A stretch of 64,000 nucleotides of DNA from assembly GCF_000787835.1 (NCBI RefSeq), contig NZ_BBPP01000001.1, forward strand, positions 267,927 through 331,926. The letters are read 5' to 3'. The notes beneath the pieces were generated by a model that worked only from the letters and a program-made list of their open reading frames with translations, was not told the origin of the DNA and ran no database searches. Of the stretch, positions 43,341-52,686 are shown one piece after another. Made by a program: the position numbers and the translations under genes. This DNA is from Streptacidiphilus melanogenes (lineage in GTDB: Bacteria; Actinomycetota; Actinomycetes; Streptomycetales; Streptomycetaceae). Numbering within the stretch: position 1 is the first letter of the stretch; the number at the start of each line of letters is the position of its first letter.

Positions 43341-44069
43341 TCAGCTGTGGTCGTGGGCGTGCTCCGTCGCCGCGCGGGCGAAGGCCTCGACGAAGGGGTG
43401 GGGGCGGGAGCCGTCGCCGGCCAGCTCCGGCTGGAAGAGGGTGGCGAGGAAGAACGGGTGGGTCGACGGGGGGAGTTCGGCGATGCGCGGGTCGCCCGCG
43501 GCGTCGTGGCCACTGAAGACGAGGCCGTGGGCCGAAAGACGGGCGGGGAAGTCCGGGTGGAGCCCGTAGTTGCAGTGGTACCGCTCGACGCTGGCCTCCG
43601 CGCCGAGGAGGCGCTCCGCGAGGGTGCCGGGGGCCGGTGTGATCGGGAGCTCGTGGCCGACGAGGCTGCAGGCCAGCGGAGCGATCAGCGGGTGCTCGGC
43701 ATCGGGGTCGTTCTCGGCGTGCGCGGCGTCGGTGAGGCCGCAGACCTCGCGTGCGAACTCCAGCAGGGCGTGCTGGAAGCCCGCGCAGGTGCCCAGGAAG
43801 GGGATGCCGTTCTCGCGCGCCGCGCGGGCGGCGGCGAGGGCGCCCGCCTCCGAGCGGTAGGGGCTTCCGGGCAGCAGCCACACGCCGTCGAAGCCGTCCA
43901 GCGCCTGGGGGGAGTCGACCTCGTCCGTGCCGATCCAGTAGAGGTCGAGGGCCAGGCCGTCACGGTCCAGCAGGGCGGCGGCCAGCTGCGGAATGCGCTG
44001 GTGGGAGCGGACCTTGGGATCGCGGTCGCCGACCAGGGCGACGCGGGGAGCGGTGGTGTTCGTCGTCAT
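43341..44069 (-). CDS. CTP-synthase C-terminal-domain-like glutamine amidotransferase
   Basis: 242 residues from ATG 44069. Type 1 amidotransferase fold: VALVGDRD, GVWLLPGSPYRSEAG (oxyanion strand), nucleophile C95 in LGTCAGFQHALLEF, and FQPEL where most class I enzymes have HPE. The catalytic His is therefore replaced by Gln, while the Glu stays. Proteins like this are stand-alone relatives of the CTP synthase glutaminase domain; function unknown. It diverges from a LysR gene that probably controls it. Confidence 0.82.
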   Translation of the reverse strand: MTTNTTAPRVALVGDRDPKVRSHQRIPQLAAALLDRDGLALDLYWIGTDEVDSPQALDGFDGVWLLPGSPYRSEAGALAAARAARENGIPFLGTCAGFQHALLEFAREVCGLTDAAHAENDPDAEHPLIAPLACSLVGHELPITPAPGTLAERLLGAEASVERYHCNYGLHPDFPARLSAHGLVFSGHDAAGDPRIAELPPSTHPFFLATLFQPELAGDGSRPHPFVEAFARAATEHAHDHS

Positions 44070-44114
44070 GCGTCCATCGTGGGCGGGCACCGCGGTTCAG
44101 GTCCAACGATGATC

Positions 44115-44129
44115 GATGGTGTGTCCATC
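44115..44129. promoter_or_regulatory. Inverted repeat GATGG-N5-CCATC in the LysR divergent region
   Basis: Five-base arms with outer ATCG/CGAT flanks (44112-44135), lying within 25 nt of the LysR start. The asymmetric T-N-A type spacing is compatible with a LysR recognition site; inferred from position. Confidence 0.35.
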
Positions 44130-44139
44130 AGCGATACTG

Positions 44140-45030
44140 ATGGACGTGGACCCTCAGCAGCTGCGCACCTTCGTCGCCGTCGTCCGGTTGACCTCCTTCT
44201 CCGCCGCCGCCCGGGAGCTCGGTTACACGCAGTCGGCGGTGTCGCAGCAGATTGCCGCGCTGGAACAGGAGTTGCGCGCCCCACTGCTGGAACGCCGCCC
44301 CGTCGCCCCGACGGAGGCCGGCGCGCGGCTGCTGGAGCACGCGCCCGGCATCCTGCTCCGCCTCGACGCGGCGCGCGCGGACGTCGCCCGCGTCGGCGGC
44401 TCCCCCCGGGGACACCTGCGGCTCGGCGTCACCGCCCTCGCCGCGCCCGGGCCGACCGCCGCCGCCCTCGCCGCCACGCGGCGCGAACTGCCGCGTGCGG
44501 AGCTGGAGATGGCCGTGCTGGGTCGGCCCGCCGCGGTCGCCGCCGTGGCGGCGGGCGAGCTCGACGCAGCCGTCGTCGACGGGCTCGCCGCCCCCAGCGA
44601 CCCGCTCGCCCTCCCCGCCGCCGCGCCCGTCACCGCGCGGCGGGTGACCGAGCGCCCGCTGGCGGTGCTGCTCCCGCTCGACCACCCGCTGGCCCGGCGC
44701 TCCCGCCTGCGGCTCGCCTCCCTCACCGACGCCGGCTGGCTCGACGCCCCGGACGCCGCGATCCCCCTCACCGACCTGCGCACCGCCACCGGCTCCGACG
44801 CCTTCCCGGCCACTCTCACCCTCACCGGCCCGGACCTGCGCGCGCTCACCGCCTGCGTCGCCGCGGGCCTCGGCCTCGCCCTCGTCCCTGCCCCGCCCGC
44901 GCAGCTCCCCGACGTCACCGCCGTCCCCCTCGCCGACCCGGGCCTGCTCCACCGCACCGAGGTTGTCTGGTCGGGCGCGCCGACAGAGCCCGCGCGGGTG
45001 TTCGTGGAGGCGCTCGCGGGGGCGGAATAG
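44140..45030 (+). CDS. LysR-family transcriptional regulator
   Basis: 296 residues from ATG 44140 (GTG 44146 also possible). N-terminal HTH: LRTFVAVVRLTSFSAAARELGYTQSAVSQQIAALEQEL, with RPVAPTEAGARLL closing the linker. Residues about 90-290 form the periplasmic-binding-protein-like effector domain. Divergent from the amidotransferase gene, 70 nt apart, the usual LysR/target layout. Confidence 0.93.
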   Translation: MDVDPQQLRTFVAVVRLTSFSAAARELGYTQSAVSQQIAALEQELRAPLLERRPVAPTEAGARLLEHAPGILLRLDAARADVARVGGSPRGHLRLGVTALAAPGPTAAALAATRRELPRAELEMAVLGRPAAVAAVAAGELDAAVVDGLAAPSDPLALPAAAPVTARRVTERPLAVLLPLDHPLARRSRLRLASLTDAGWLDAPDAAIPLTDLRTATGSDAFPATLTLTGPDLRALTACVAAGLGLALVPAPPAQLPDVTAVPLADPGLLHRTEVVWSGAPTEPARVFVEALAGAE

Positions 45031-45165
45031 CCGTTCGGGCACGACCCCCGGGATGGCTTGACGGGAATCGTCCGGATTCGCTCCCCGGACCGGAAACCCC
45101 GCCCTGACCTGGTGCGATGGGTGGTCCCGTGATCCGGTACTGTCGCCCCGCCGATTGGGGGTTCC

Positions 45166-46347
45166 ATGACCGACACGCCGCCGCCGAACGACGCCGTCCC
45201 GCCGCCGAGTGCACCCGTCCCGCCGCCGGAGGTGACGGACGGCGCGCCGATCCAGGACGCCGTGCCCGGCCACGGGTGGGCCGCCCCGGGGTATCCCGCG
45301 CCGGGGTACCCAGCCCCGGGGTACCTGATGCCGCCGATGCCCGACCCGGCGGGCGGTCGGAGCGGGGTCGCGACCGCGTCCTTCGTGCTGGGCCTGCTGG
45401 GCCTCTTCCCGCTGGGCCTGATCCTCGGCATCGTCGCCCTGGTCCGGATCGGGCGCACCCGGCAGCGGGGCAAGGTCCTCGCGATCCTGGGGGTGGTCTT
45501 CTCCAGCCTCTGGCTGCTGGGAACCGTGCTGTCGGTGCTCCTCGCCGCGGTCTCCCTCTCGATGACGCAGAGCCACAGCTCCGCTCTGCCCGGCATCGGC
45601 GCGGGCGCGCACCAGCGGGTCGGGGACATGGCGCTCGGCACCTGCTACAACGAACCCGCGAACGCGCAGTCCGTGGACTGGGTGACCGTCGTGCCCTGCT
45701 CGGACGCGCACCAGCGGCAGTTGTTCGCCCGGATCACCGTGACCGGGACCTATCCGGGCCTTGACGAAGCGAAGCGGCAGTCCCAGATCCTCTGCAACCA
45801 GGCCCTCTACGGGGACTACGTCGACCCCTGGGCGCTGGGCGCCAACGGCGCCGTCCTGCACTACTACTACCCCGAGGAGCAGGCCTGGCAGAGCGGCGAG
45901 GGCGACGTCTGGTGCACGGTCGGAGCCCGGAGCGGGTTTCCCGACCTGAACCGCGACCTGCGGCAGTCGGCGTCCACGTTCAGTCCCCGGCAGCGGGCCT
46001 TCCTGGACGCCGTACGCCAGACGGGTCTGCTCCGTCGCGAGCTCGAGGACACCCCCGAGGCCGCCTGGACCCACGGCCAAGGGATCGCCGCACAACTCGC
46101 GGTGGCGGACCGGGCCGAGGCGACGGCGCTCGGCTCCCTGTCGGCGCTGGACACCGGCTCCCTGCGGGCGGCGTCCGCGCAACTCGCCCAGTACGACCTC
46201 GCCGAGGCCGCCCGTGCCGACGCCCTCGCCAAAGCCACCTCTCAGGGGGACTGGTTCATGAAGTCGACGACCGGCTTCTGGGATCAGGATCTGCAGGACG
46301 AGTTCGACCTGATCCGCACCGAGATCGGGCTCCCCTCCATCGGGTGA
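45166..46347 (+). CDS. DUF4190 membrane protein with extracytoplasmic C-terminal domain
   Basis: 393 residues. Pro-rich cytoplasmic N-terminus with PGYPAPGY repeats (about 41-60), a DUF4190-type pair of TM helices (about 68-125) separated by RIGRTRQRGKVLA, and a long outer domain containing two Cys pairs (CYNEP...PCSDAH, a septum-formation-like pattern) and a helical C-terminus. Common in actinomycetes; exact role unknown. It converges with the Nudix gene, 9 nt away. Confidence 0.8.
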   Translation: MTDTPPPNDAVPPPSAPVPPPEVTDGAPIQDAVPGHGWAAPGYPAPGYPAPGYLMPPMPDPAGGRSGVATASFVLGLLGLFPLGLILGIVALVRIGRTRQRGKVLAILGVVFSSLWLLGTVLSVLLAAVSLSMTQSHSSALPGIGAGAHQRVGDMALGTCYNEPANAQSVDWVTVVPCSDAHQRQLFARITVTGTYPGLDEAKRQSQILCNQALYGDYVDPWALGANGAVLHYYYPEEQAWQSGEGDVWCTVGARSGFPDLNRDLRQSASTFSPRQRAFLDAVRQTGLLRRELEDTPEAAWTHGQGIAAQLAVADRAEATALGSLSALDTGSLRAASAQLAQYDLAEAARADALAKATSQGDWFMKSTTGFWDQDLQDEFDLIRTEIGLPSIG

Positions 46348-46356
46348 GCCCGCCTG

Positions 46357-46890
46357 CTACTGCTGCGCGGCGCGCCAGGCCTGCAGCCGGCGCCAGGCCT
46401 CGAGGCCGTCCGGGACGACGTCCCAGCCGGGGAGGGCCGTCGCCAGTTCCGCCTCCGTCAGGAAGGCGTGCCAGGCGACCTCCTCCGGCTGCGGGGCGAC
46501 GTCGACCGGCGTCGTCGCGCGGTAGACGGCGGAGAACCACGCGTGGTCCGGGCTGGTGTAGAGGAAGGTGAACAGGTGCTCCGGCTCGATGCCGGTGACG
46601 CCCAGCTCCTCCTCCGCCTCGCGCTTGGCCGCCTCGTCGTAGGACTCGCCGGTGCCGACCACGCCGCCGACGAAGACGTCGTACAGGGACGGGAAGACGA
46701 TCTTCTGCGGGGTGCGGCGGTGCACGAAAACCCGGCCGTCCGCGTCCGTGGCCAGGATGAAGACGCAGCGGTGCCGCAGTCGCTTCGCCATCACCTCGGC
46801 GCGCGGCGCCCGGCCGACGACGCGGTCCTCGGCGTCGACCACGTCGAGGATCTCGTCGGCATTCAGTGGTGCTTCGGGGTGTTCGGTCAC
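46357..46890 (-). CDS. Nudix hydrolase
   Basis: 177 residues from GTG 46890, overlapping the stop of the upstream gene (GTGA). The Nudix box is intact: GGVVGTGESYDEAAK then REAEEELG (G-x5-E-x7-R-E-x2-E-E-x-G). The RRTPQKIVFPSLYDVFVGG lead-in places it near the YfcD/IPP-isomerase-like group. It would hydrolyse a nucleoside-diphosphate-linked substrate using Mg2+; substrate unknown. Coupled to the acetamidase/formamidase gene. Confidence 0.9.
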   Translation of the reverse strand: MTEHPEAPLNADEILDVVDAEDRVVGRAPRAEVMAKRLRHRCVFILATDADGRVFVHRRTPQKIVFPSLYDVFVGGVVGTGESYDEAAKREAEEELGVTGIEPEHLFTFLYTSPDHAWFSAVYRATTPVDVAPQPEEVAWHAFLTEAELATALPGWDVVPDGLEAWRRLQAWRAAQQ

Positions 46891-47906
46891 GGCAGCAAGG
46901 ATGCCGCAACCTCCCGCAGGTGGGCGTGCAGGCCCCGGTAGGGGTCGCGGCCACGCGGGAGGTAGGCCTTCCGGACCTTGGCCACCGAGGTGTAGTTGGT
47001 GTCGCAGACGTTGGCCAGCGGCGACTCCACCGCCTGGGAGAGGAACTGGTAGGCGTCCATCGCGGAGAAGCCGTAGTCGGCCACCAGCCACTGCACCAGG
47101 TCGAGTTGGGCGATCCGGAAGGCGTCCTCCAGTGGACGCGCCGAGCCTGTCGAGATCAGGTGGGTGTCCGACTCGATGCGCGGCCACGGCGTGGCGACGC
47201 CCTTGAGCAGGTCCACGACGACCACCGTCTCCATCGCGCACTCCACCGCGACGCCGCAGGTCTCGCCCTCGCCCTGGCGGGCGTGGCCGTCGCCGAGGCT
47301 GAACAGCGCGCCCTCGACGTTGACGCCGAGGAAGCAGGTGACCCCGGCCCGCATCTCCGGCGTGTCGAGGTTGCCGCCGTGCGCGTCCGGCACCAGCGCC
47401 GAGCGGACCTCCAGATTGGCCGGGGCGACGCCGACGGTGCCGTGCATGGGGTCCATCGGCAGGTCCAGCACCAGCTCGCTGTCGTGCGCGGAGAAGCGGC
47501 ACAGCCGCTTCGCCCGGTCGAGTTCCCAGATCCAGACGCGTTCCGGCAGCGGGTCCTGGAGCGTCGCGGTGGCGTGCGTGGAGGTCAGCGCGCCGAACAG
47601 GGGGACGGTGGTGGAGGCCGCCCAGTCGCGGGCGGGTTCGACGGAGACGAAGTGGACGGCGAGGGTGTCGCCGGGCTCGGCGCCCTCGACCCAGAACGGG
47701 CCCGTCTGCGGGTTGAGGAAGGGGAACTCGCACACCTCGGAGACGAGGGTGCGCTCGGACGTCACCCGTCCCGCGAAGCAGTCCTCCGTGGTCAGGTCCA
47801 GCACCGTCCCCGGCGTGATGCGGGCCACGGGCGCCGCCCCGCCGAAGGTCCAGGCGTACTCGTCGGGCTTGGGACGTACGGTCAGCCGGGGGCGTTCGCT
47901 CGTCAT
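46887..47906 (-). CDS. Acetamidase/formamidase family protein
   Basis: 339 residues from ATG 47906. FmdA/AmdA family features: N-terminal FGGAAPVARITPGTVLDLTTEDCF, GPFWVEGAEPGDTLAVHF (about 76-93), HGTVGVAP, and LGDGHARQGEGETCGVAVE, which carries the conserved metal/substrate His and Glu. Hydrolyses short amides to acid and ammonia. Nitrogen scavenging is the likely role. It shares an overlap with the Nudix gene and diverges from the SRPBCC gene. Confidence 0.93.
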   Translation of the reverse strand: MTSERPRLTVRPKPDEYAWTFGGAAPVARITPGTVLDLTTEDCFAGRVTSERTLVSEVCEFPFLNPQTGPFWVEGAEPGDTLAVHFVSVEPARDWAASTTVPLFGALTSTHATATLQDPLPERVWIWELDRAKRLCRFSAHDSELVLDLPMDPMHGTVGVAPANLEVRSALVPDAHGGNLDTPEMRAGVTCFLGVNVEGALFSLGDGHARQGEGETCGVAVECAMETVVVVDLLKGVATPWPRIESDTHLISTGSARPLEDAFRIAQLDLVQWLVADYGFSAMDAYQFLSQAVESPLANVCDTNYTSVAKVRKAYLPRGRDPYRGLHAHLREVAASLLP

Positions 47907-48021
47907 GCGGTCACCTTGGCAGCGGAGGCGCCGAAGCCGCCAGAGGGCCGGTGTGGTTGGCTTGTTCCGGAACTTCTTCCTCCCAACATTCCGGATCTCT
48001 CTTTCGAGCAAGGAGCACGTC

Positions 48022-48462
48022 ATGGGCCAGGTCTACGCCGTCACCGAGCGGGTCATCGAGGCCGCCCCCGAGCAGGTCTTCGACGCGGTCGCCGACTACG
48101 AGAAGGTCCGTCCGACCCTGCTGCCGTCCCAGTACAGCGAGTACCAGGTCCGCGAGGGCGGCCGAGGCGCCGGCACCGTCGTGCACTGGAAGCTGCAGGC
48201 CACCGAGAAGCGCGTGCGCGACTGCCTGTTCAGCGTCACCGAGCCGTCGCCGGGCCGTCTGGTGGAGTCGGACGCCAACTCCTCGATGGTCATCACCTGG
48301 ACGGTCACCCCGGCGGGCGAGGGCACGTCCAAGGTCGTCGTCGAGACCACCTGGCAGGGCGCGGGCGGCATCGGCGGCTTCTTCGAGCGCACCTTCGCGC
48401 CCAAGGGCCTCAACCGCATCCACGACGAGGTGCTGGGCCGCCTGGCGACCGCCGTCGCCTGA
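48022..48462 (+). CDS. SRPBCC (polyketide cyclase/START-like) family protein
   Basis: 146 residues from ATG 48022 with AAGGAG at about 6 nt. The helix-grip fold pattern is clear: VYAVTERVIEAAPEQVFDAVADYEKVRPTLLP at the start and a C-terminal helix ending FAPKGLNRIHDEVLGRLA. Such proteins bind hydrophobic ligands; ligand unknown. Apparently monocistronic. Confidence 0.88.
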   Translation: MGQVYAVTERVIEAAPEQVFDAVADYEKVRPTLLPSQYSEYQVREGGRGAGTVVHWKLQATEKRVRDCLFSVTEPSPGRLVESDANSSMVITWTVTPAGEGTSKVVVETTWQGAGGIGGFFERTFAPKGLNRIHDEVLGRLATAVA

Positions 48463-48627
48463 CCGCGGACCGCCTCCGGCACTCCGGACGGGTGAATCTG
48501 ACAACCGATCGCCCAAGCGGATTTGTCGACATGGCGTCACATCGCCGCAGGTGAAGCTCGATCGGCCGGTTCGGTGCGATGATCCCACCGGTCCGGCCGA
48601 TCGGATGCAGGCTGCAAGGATCGCGGC

Positions 48628-51078
48628 ATGCCAGTGATCGACGACGCCGTGCACGGCACAGCCGCGGTCGACGCAGCCGCGGTCCAGCCCCTCGAGTCGG
48701 CGGCGGCGCCCCCGGCTCCCGGCGTGGCGGAGCGGGAGTCGCCCACGCGGATCCGGCTGATCTTCGTCGGGCTGATGCTGGCGCTGCTGCTCGCCGCCCT
48801 CGACCAGACCATCGTCGCCACCGCGCTGCCGCGGATCGTCGGCGACCTCGACGGCCTCAGCCGGATGAGCTGGGTCGTCACCGCCTACCTGCTCGCCTCC
48901 ACCGTCGGCCTGCCCGTCTACGGCCGGCTCGGCGACATGATCGGGCGCAAGCCCGTCTTCCAGTTCGCCATCGTCGTCTTCCTGGTGGGCTCCGCGCTGT
49001 CGGGCATCTCGCACAGCATGAACGAGCTGATCGCCTACCGCGCCCTCCAGGGCATCGGCGGCGGCGGGCTGATGATCGGCGTGCAGGCGATCATGGCGGA
49101 CGTGGTCTCGCCGCGCGAGCGCGGCCGCTACATGGGCCTGATCGGCGCCGTCTTCGGGCTCTCCTCCGTCGCCGGACCGCTGCTGGGCGGCTGGCTCACC
49201 GACGGGCCCGGCTGGCGCTGGTGCTTCTGGGTCAACCTGCCGGTCGGCGTCATCGCCCTGCTCGTCGTCACGCTCGTGCTCCCGCGCCGCACCCGGCGAG
49301 GCGGCGCCCGGGAGGCGGGCCGACTGGACTGGCCCGGCGCGCTGCTGCTCGCCGCCGTCGGCACCTGCCTGGTGCTGGCCACGAGTTGGGGCGGCAGCCG
49401 CTACGCCTGGCACTCCCCGGTCATTCTCGGGCTGATCGGGGGCTCGGTGCTGGCGACAGCGCTCTTCGTGCCCGTCGAGCGGCTGGCCGAACGACACGGC
49501 TACGCGCCCGCGATCCCGCTGCGGCTCTTCCGCGACAGCGTCTTCACCGTCTCCGGGCTGATCGGCCTGGTGGTCGGCGTCGGCCTGTTCGGCGCGGCCA
49601 GCTATCTGCCGAGCTTCCTGCAGATGGTCGACGGCGCGAGCGCCACCGGCTCCGGCCTGAAGATGCTGCCGCTGATGGGCGGCGTCGTGGTGGGCTCCAT
49701 CGGCACCGGCCAGCTGATCAGCCGGACCGGCCGCTACAAGATCTACCCCGTGCTGGGCGGCGCGCTCGGCGCGGCCGGCATGGTCCTGCTCGGCCTGCTG
49801 GACGCCCGCAGTTCCTACGCGGTGCAGAGCGTGGCCATGGCGGTGCTCGGGCTGGGCGTGGGACTCGCGCTCCCGGTGCTGGTCCTGGCCGTGCAGAACT
49901 CCGTCTCCCCGGGCGACATCGGCGCGGCCACCTCGGCCAACAACTACCTACGGCAGATCGGCGGTTCGGTCGGTGCAGCGGTCTTCGGCACGATCTTCTC
50001 CTCCCGCTTCGCGCACCAGCTCACCCAGCGCGGCCTGCGGGCGGACAACTCGATCACCCCGGAGCTGGTCCACCACCTCCCGCCGCCGCTGCGCGACGCG
50101 TACGTGCAGGCCTTCGCCGCCGCGATGCCACGCGTCTTCCTCTACCTGGCGCCCGTGCTGGCGCTGGGCTTCCTGCTCGGCTTCCTGCTGAAGGAGAAAC
50201 CGTTGGTGACCCACGCCGGCCCGGAGGACTTCACCTCGGAATCCGTCACCTCCCCCTCGTCCTCCCCCTCGTCCTCCCTCTCCGCTCCGTCCTCCGTGCC
50301 GCCGCAGGCGCCGACGACCGGCACGCCGGTCACCGGGGCCGTGCTGCAGACCGACCGGACGGGGGTGCCACGCGCCGTGCTGACCCTGGTCGACCTCGAC
50401 GGCCGCCAGATCGCCCGCACCGGCAGCGGCGGCGACGGCCGCTGGGCGCTGGCCGCTCCGCGCAACGGCAATTACGTGCTCATCGCGGCGGCCCCGGGCC
50501 ACCAGCCGCAGGCGGTCACGGTCACGGTGGGCGGCCGCCCGGTCGAGGTCGACGTCGTCCTCGGCGGCACCGGCCGCCTGGCGGGCGCGATCCGCAGCGC
50601 GGAGGGCGCGCCGGTGGCCGGCGCCTCGGTCACGCTGACGGACGGTCACGGCGAGGTCGTGGCCAGCGCCCACGCCGACTCCGACGGCGCATACGCGTTC
50701 CGCGACCTGGTCTCCGGCGTCTACACCCTGACCGTCAGCGCCCGGGCGTACCGCCCGGCGGCGACGGCGGTGGACGTCGCGCCCAACATCGAGACGCGCC
50801 AGGACATCACCCTGTCCGGCAGCGGCACCCTGCGCGGCACCGTCCGCACCACGGCCGGACGGCCGGTCGCCGACGCCCGGGTCACCCTGCTGGACGCGGC
50901 GGGCGCGGTGGTCGCGGCCGCGCTGACCGGCGAGGACGGCGCGTTCCGTTTCACCGATCTGGAGCCGGGTGAGTACACCGTGATCGCGGCGGGCTACCCG
51001 CCGGTCGCCACCGCCCTCCGCCTCGAGGACGGCCACACGGAACGGGATCTCCATCTGTCCCACCGCCTCGACGACTGA
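48628..51078 (+). CDS. DHA2-type MFS transporter fused to three carboxypeptidase-regulatory-like repeats
   Basis: 816 residues from ATG 48628 (AAGGA upstream). Residues about 30-525 are a 14-TM DHA2 drug/H+ antiporter: LDQTIVATALPRIVGDLDG and GRLGDMIGRKP (motif A). A Ser/Pro linker (about 530-560) leads to three roughly 83-residue beta-sandwich repeats (about 560-646, 647-730, 731-816), each with G-x-V-x(n)-PVAGA/VTL ... DGxYxFxDLxxGxYTL character. Such repeats are usually extracellular, but the standard 14-TM topology would leave this C-terminus in the cytoplasm. Substrate and repeat function unknown. Confidence 0.9.
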   Translation: MPVIDDAVHGTAAVDAAAVQPLESAAAPPAPGVAERESPTRIRLIFVGLMLALLLAALDQTIVATALPRIVGDLDGLSRMSWVVTAYLLASTVGLPVYGRLGDMIGRKPVFQFAIVVFLVGSALSGISHSMNELIAYRALQGIGGGGLMIGVQAIMADVVSPRERGRYMGLIGAVFGLSSVAGPLLGGWLTDGPGWRWCFWVNLPVGVIALLVVTLVLPRRTRRGGAREAGRLDWPGALLLAAVGTCLVLATSWGGSRYAWHSPVILGLIGGSVLATALFVPVERLAERHGYAPAIPLRLFRDSVFTVSGLIGLVVGVGLFGAASYLPSFLQMVDGASATGSGLKMLPLMGGVVVGSIGTGQLISRTGRYKIYPVLGGALGAAGMVLLGLLDARSSYAVQSVAMAVLGLGVGLALPVLVLAVQNSVSPGDIGAATSANNYLRQIGGSVGAAVFGTIFSSRFAHQLTQRGLRADNSITPELVHHLPPPLRDAYVQAFAAAMPRVFLYLAPVLALGFLLGFLLKEKPLVTHAGPEDFTSESVTSPSSSPSSSLSAPSSVPPQAPTTGTPVTGAVLQTDRTGVPRAVLTLVDLDGRQIARTGSGGDGRWALAAPRNGNYVLIAAAPGHQPQAVTVTVGGRPVEVDVVLGGTGRLAGAIRSAEGAPVAGASVTLTDGHGEVVASAHADSDGAYAFRDLVSGVYTLTVSARAYRPAATAVDVAPNIETRQDITLSGSGTLRGTVRTTAGRPVADARVTLLDAAGAVVAAALTGEDGAFRFTDLEPGEYTVIAAGYPPVATALRLEDGHTERDLHLSHRLDD

Positions 51079-51336
51079 TCCCAGTCAGATGGCGGTGCCC
51101 CCGCCGGAAGGCTGGGGGAGCACAGCCCTGCGCGTTCGAAGCCCCACCTGCGTGGGATGAGGGCGGCGGAGCCGCAGACCGGCCGAGCCCCGCGCCCCTG
51201 GACAGTGCAACGTCCGTCGCTGTTAACGACACAAGTCCCTCACAAGTGACGCTCCATCACCCGTCGCGGTAGAAGAATCCACCGCCCGGGTGAGCGCGAG
51301 CGTTCCTTTCCCGCCCACCGGCATAGGTTGCGCGAC
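51079..51336. promoter_or_regulatory. Control region of the exopolysaccharide operon with CACAAGT direct repeat
   Basis: No gene. CACAAGT occurs at 51230-51236 and 51241-51247, an exact 11-bp period (one helical turn), about 95 nt before the first glycosyltransferase start. Such spacing is typical of response-regulator tandem sites. Promoter hexamers are not clear. Confidence 0.4.
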
Positions 51337-52533
51337 GTGCCCAGTTGTGAACCCTTGACCATCCTCCATGTCTCGCAGCCCGTCGACGGCGGCGTCGCCC
51401 AGGTCGTCGCCGATCTGGTGCGCGGTCAGGTCGCGGACGGGCACACCGTGGTGGTGGCCTGCCCGTGTCCGGAGGGCGGGCGGTTGTCGCGGGAGGTGAG
51501 CGCCGCGGGCGCGCGGCTGGTGCCGTGGGGCGCGGAACGCGCCCCTGGCGCGGGGCTGCCGCAGGAGCTCACCGCGCTGCGGCGCATCGTCGCGGACGCG
51601 CGCCCGGACCTGGTGCACCTGCACAGCAGCAAGGCGGGGCTGGTGGGGCGGATGGCGATCCGCTCCCGTGTGGCGACGGTGTTCCAGCCGCACGCGTGGT
51701 CGTTCGAGGCGGTGGCGGGGCCCGCAGCCAAGGCGATCGCGCGGTGGGAGCGCTGGGCGACACGGTGGAGCGACCGGCTGGTGTGCGTCAGCGAGTCGGA
51801 GCGGGCCCACGGCCAGGCCGCGGGGCTGCGGGCCCGCTGGGCGCTGGTGCCGAACGGCGTGGACCTGACCCGCTACGATCCGGCCGCACTGCCGTCCAAG
51901 CAGCGTGCCCGGCGCGGGCTCGGACTGTCCCAGCACGCGCCGCTGGCGGTGTGTGTGGGGCGGCTGTGCCGGCAGAAGGGGCAGGACCTGCTGCTCCGCG
52001 CCTGGGGCGAGGTGCTGGCGGAGCTGCCGCACGCGCGGCTGGCCCTGGTCGGGGACGGGCCGGACCGTGGCGCGCTGGAGGAGCAGGCGGCGCAGCTGAC
52101 GGTGCCGGAGAGCGTCGTGTTCGCCGGGCGGGTGGAGGATCCGCGACCGTGGTACGCGGCCTCGGACATCACCGTGCTGCCGTCCCGTTGGGAGGGGATG
52201 GCGCTGGCGCCGCTGGAGGCGATGGCCTGTTCGCGTCCGGTGGTCCTGTCGGACGTCGCTGGGGCCCGGGAGATCCTGGGCGACCAGCAGTTTCCGGTGC
52301 CGGTGGGGGACACCAGGACGCTCGCGACGTCACTCGTCCGGCTGATGTCGGATCTGGAGCTGGCCGCCGAGCTCGGACGACGTTCCCGTGCCCGCGCCCA
52401 GGAACGTCACGACCTGCGTGCCACAAGGATGTTGATGGGTGAGGTGTATGCGGCGGTGCTGCAGTCGCGGCGCGTTCCCGCGCCCGCCGCGCCGAGGGCC
52501 GCGCAGGGCCATCGGGTCGGAAAGTCTGACTAA
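51337..52533 (+). CDS. GT4-family glycosyltransferase
   Basis: 398 residues from GTG 51337 (TTG 51328 is an alternative; neither has a clear ribosome site, so leaderless translation is possible). GT-B fold: ILHVSQPVDGGVAQVVADL acceptor loop, HLHSSKAG, VPNGVDLTRYDP, VCVGRLCRQKGQDLLLRA, and the E-x7-E-type nucleotide-sugar motif in PSRWEGMALAPLEAMA. Cytoplasmic transfer of a sugar onto the lipid-linked repeat unit is expected. First gene of the exopolysaccharide operon. Confidence 0.92.
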   Translation: MPSCEPLTILHVSQPVDGGVAQVVADLVRGQVADGHTVVVACPCPEGGRLSREVSAAGARLVPWGAERAPGAGLPQELTALRRIVADARPDLVHLHSSKAGLVGRMAIRSRVATVFQPHAWSFEAVAGPAAKAIARWERWATRWSDRLVCVSESERAHGQAAGLRARWALVPNGVDLTRYDPAALPSKQRARRGLGLSQHAPLAVCVGRLCRQKGQDLLLRAWGEVLAELPHARLALVGDGPDRGALEEQAAQLTVPESVVFAGRVEDPRPWYAASDITVLPSRWEGMALAPLEAMACSRPVVLSDVAGAREILGDQQFPVPVGDTRTLATSLVRLMSDLELAAELGRRSRARAQERHDLRATRMLMGEVYAAVLQSRRVPAPAAPRAAQGHRVGKSD

Positions 52534-52686
52534 TGGTCAATGGCGTGAAACCACTTGCCGCCCCCGAGATTCTGAGTAGAAATTCTGTAATGTCCTATTT
52601 GCCTGCATCATTCCTTTCCCCGTGAGACGGCGTCGATGCCGACCACGGCGGCAGGTGCTACCTCCGGCAGGGGAGTACGTGCGCGG

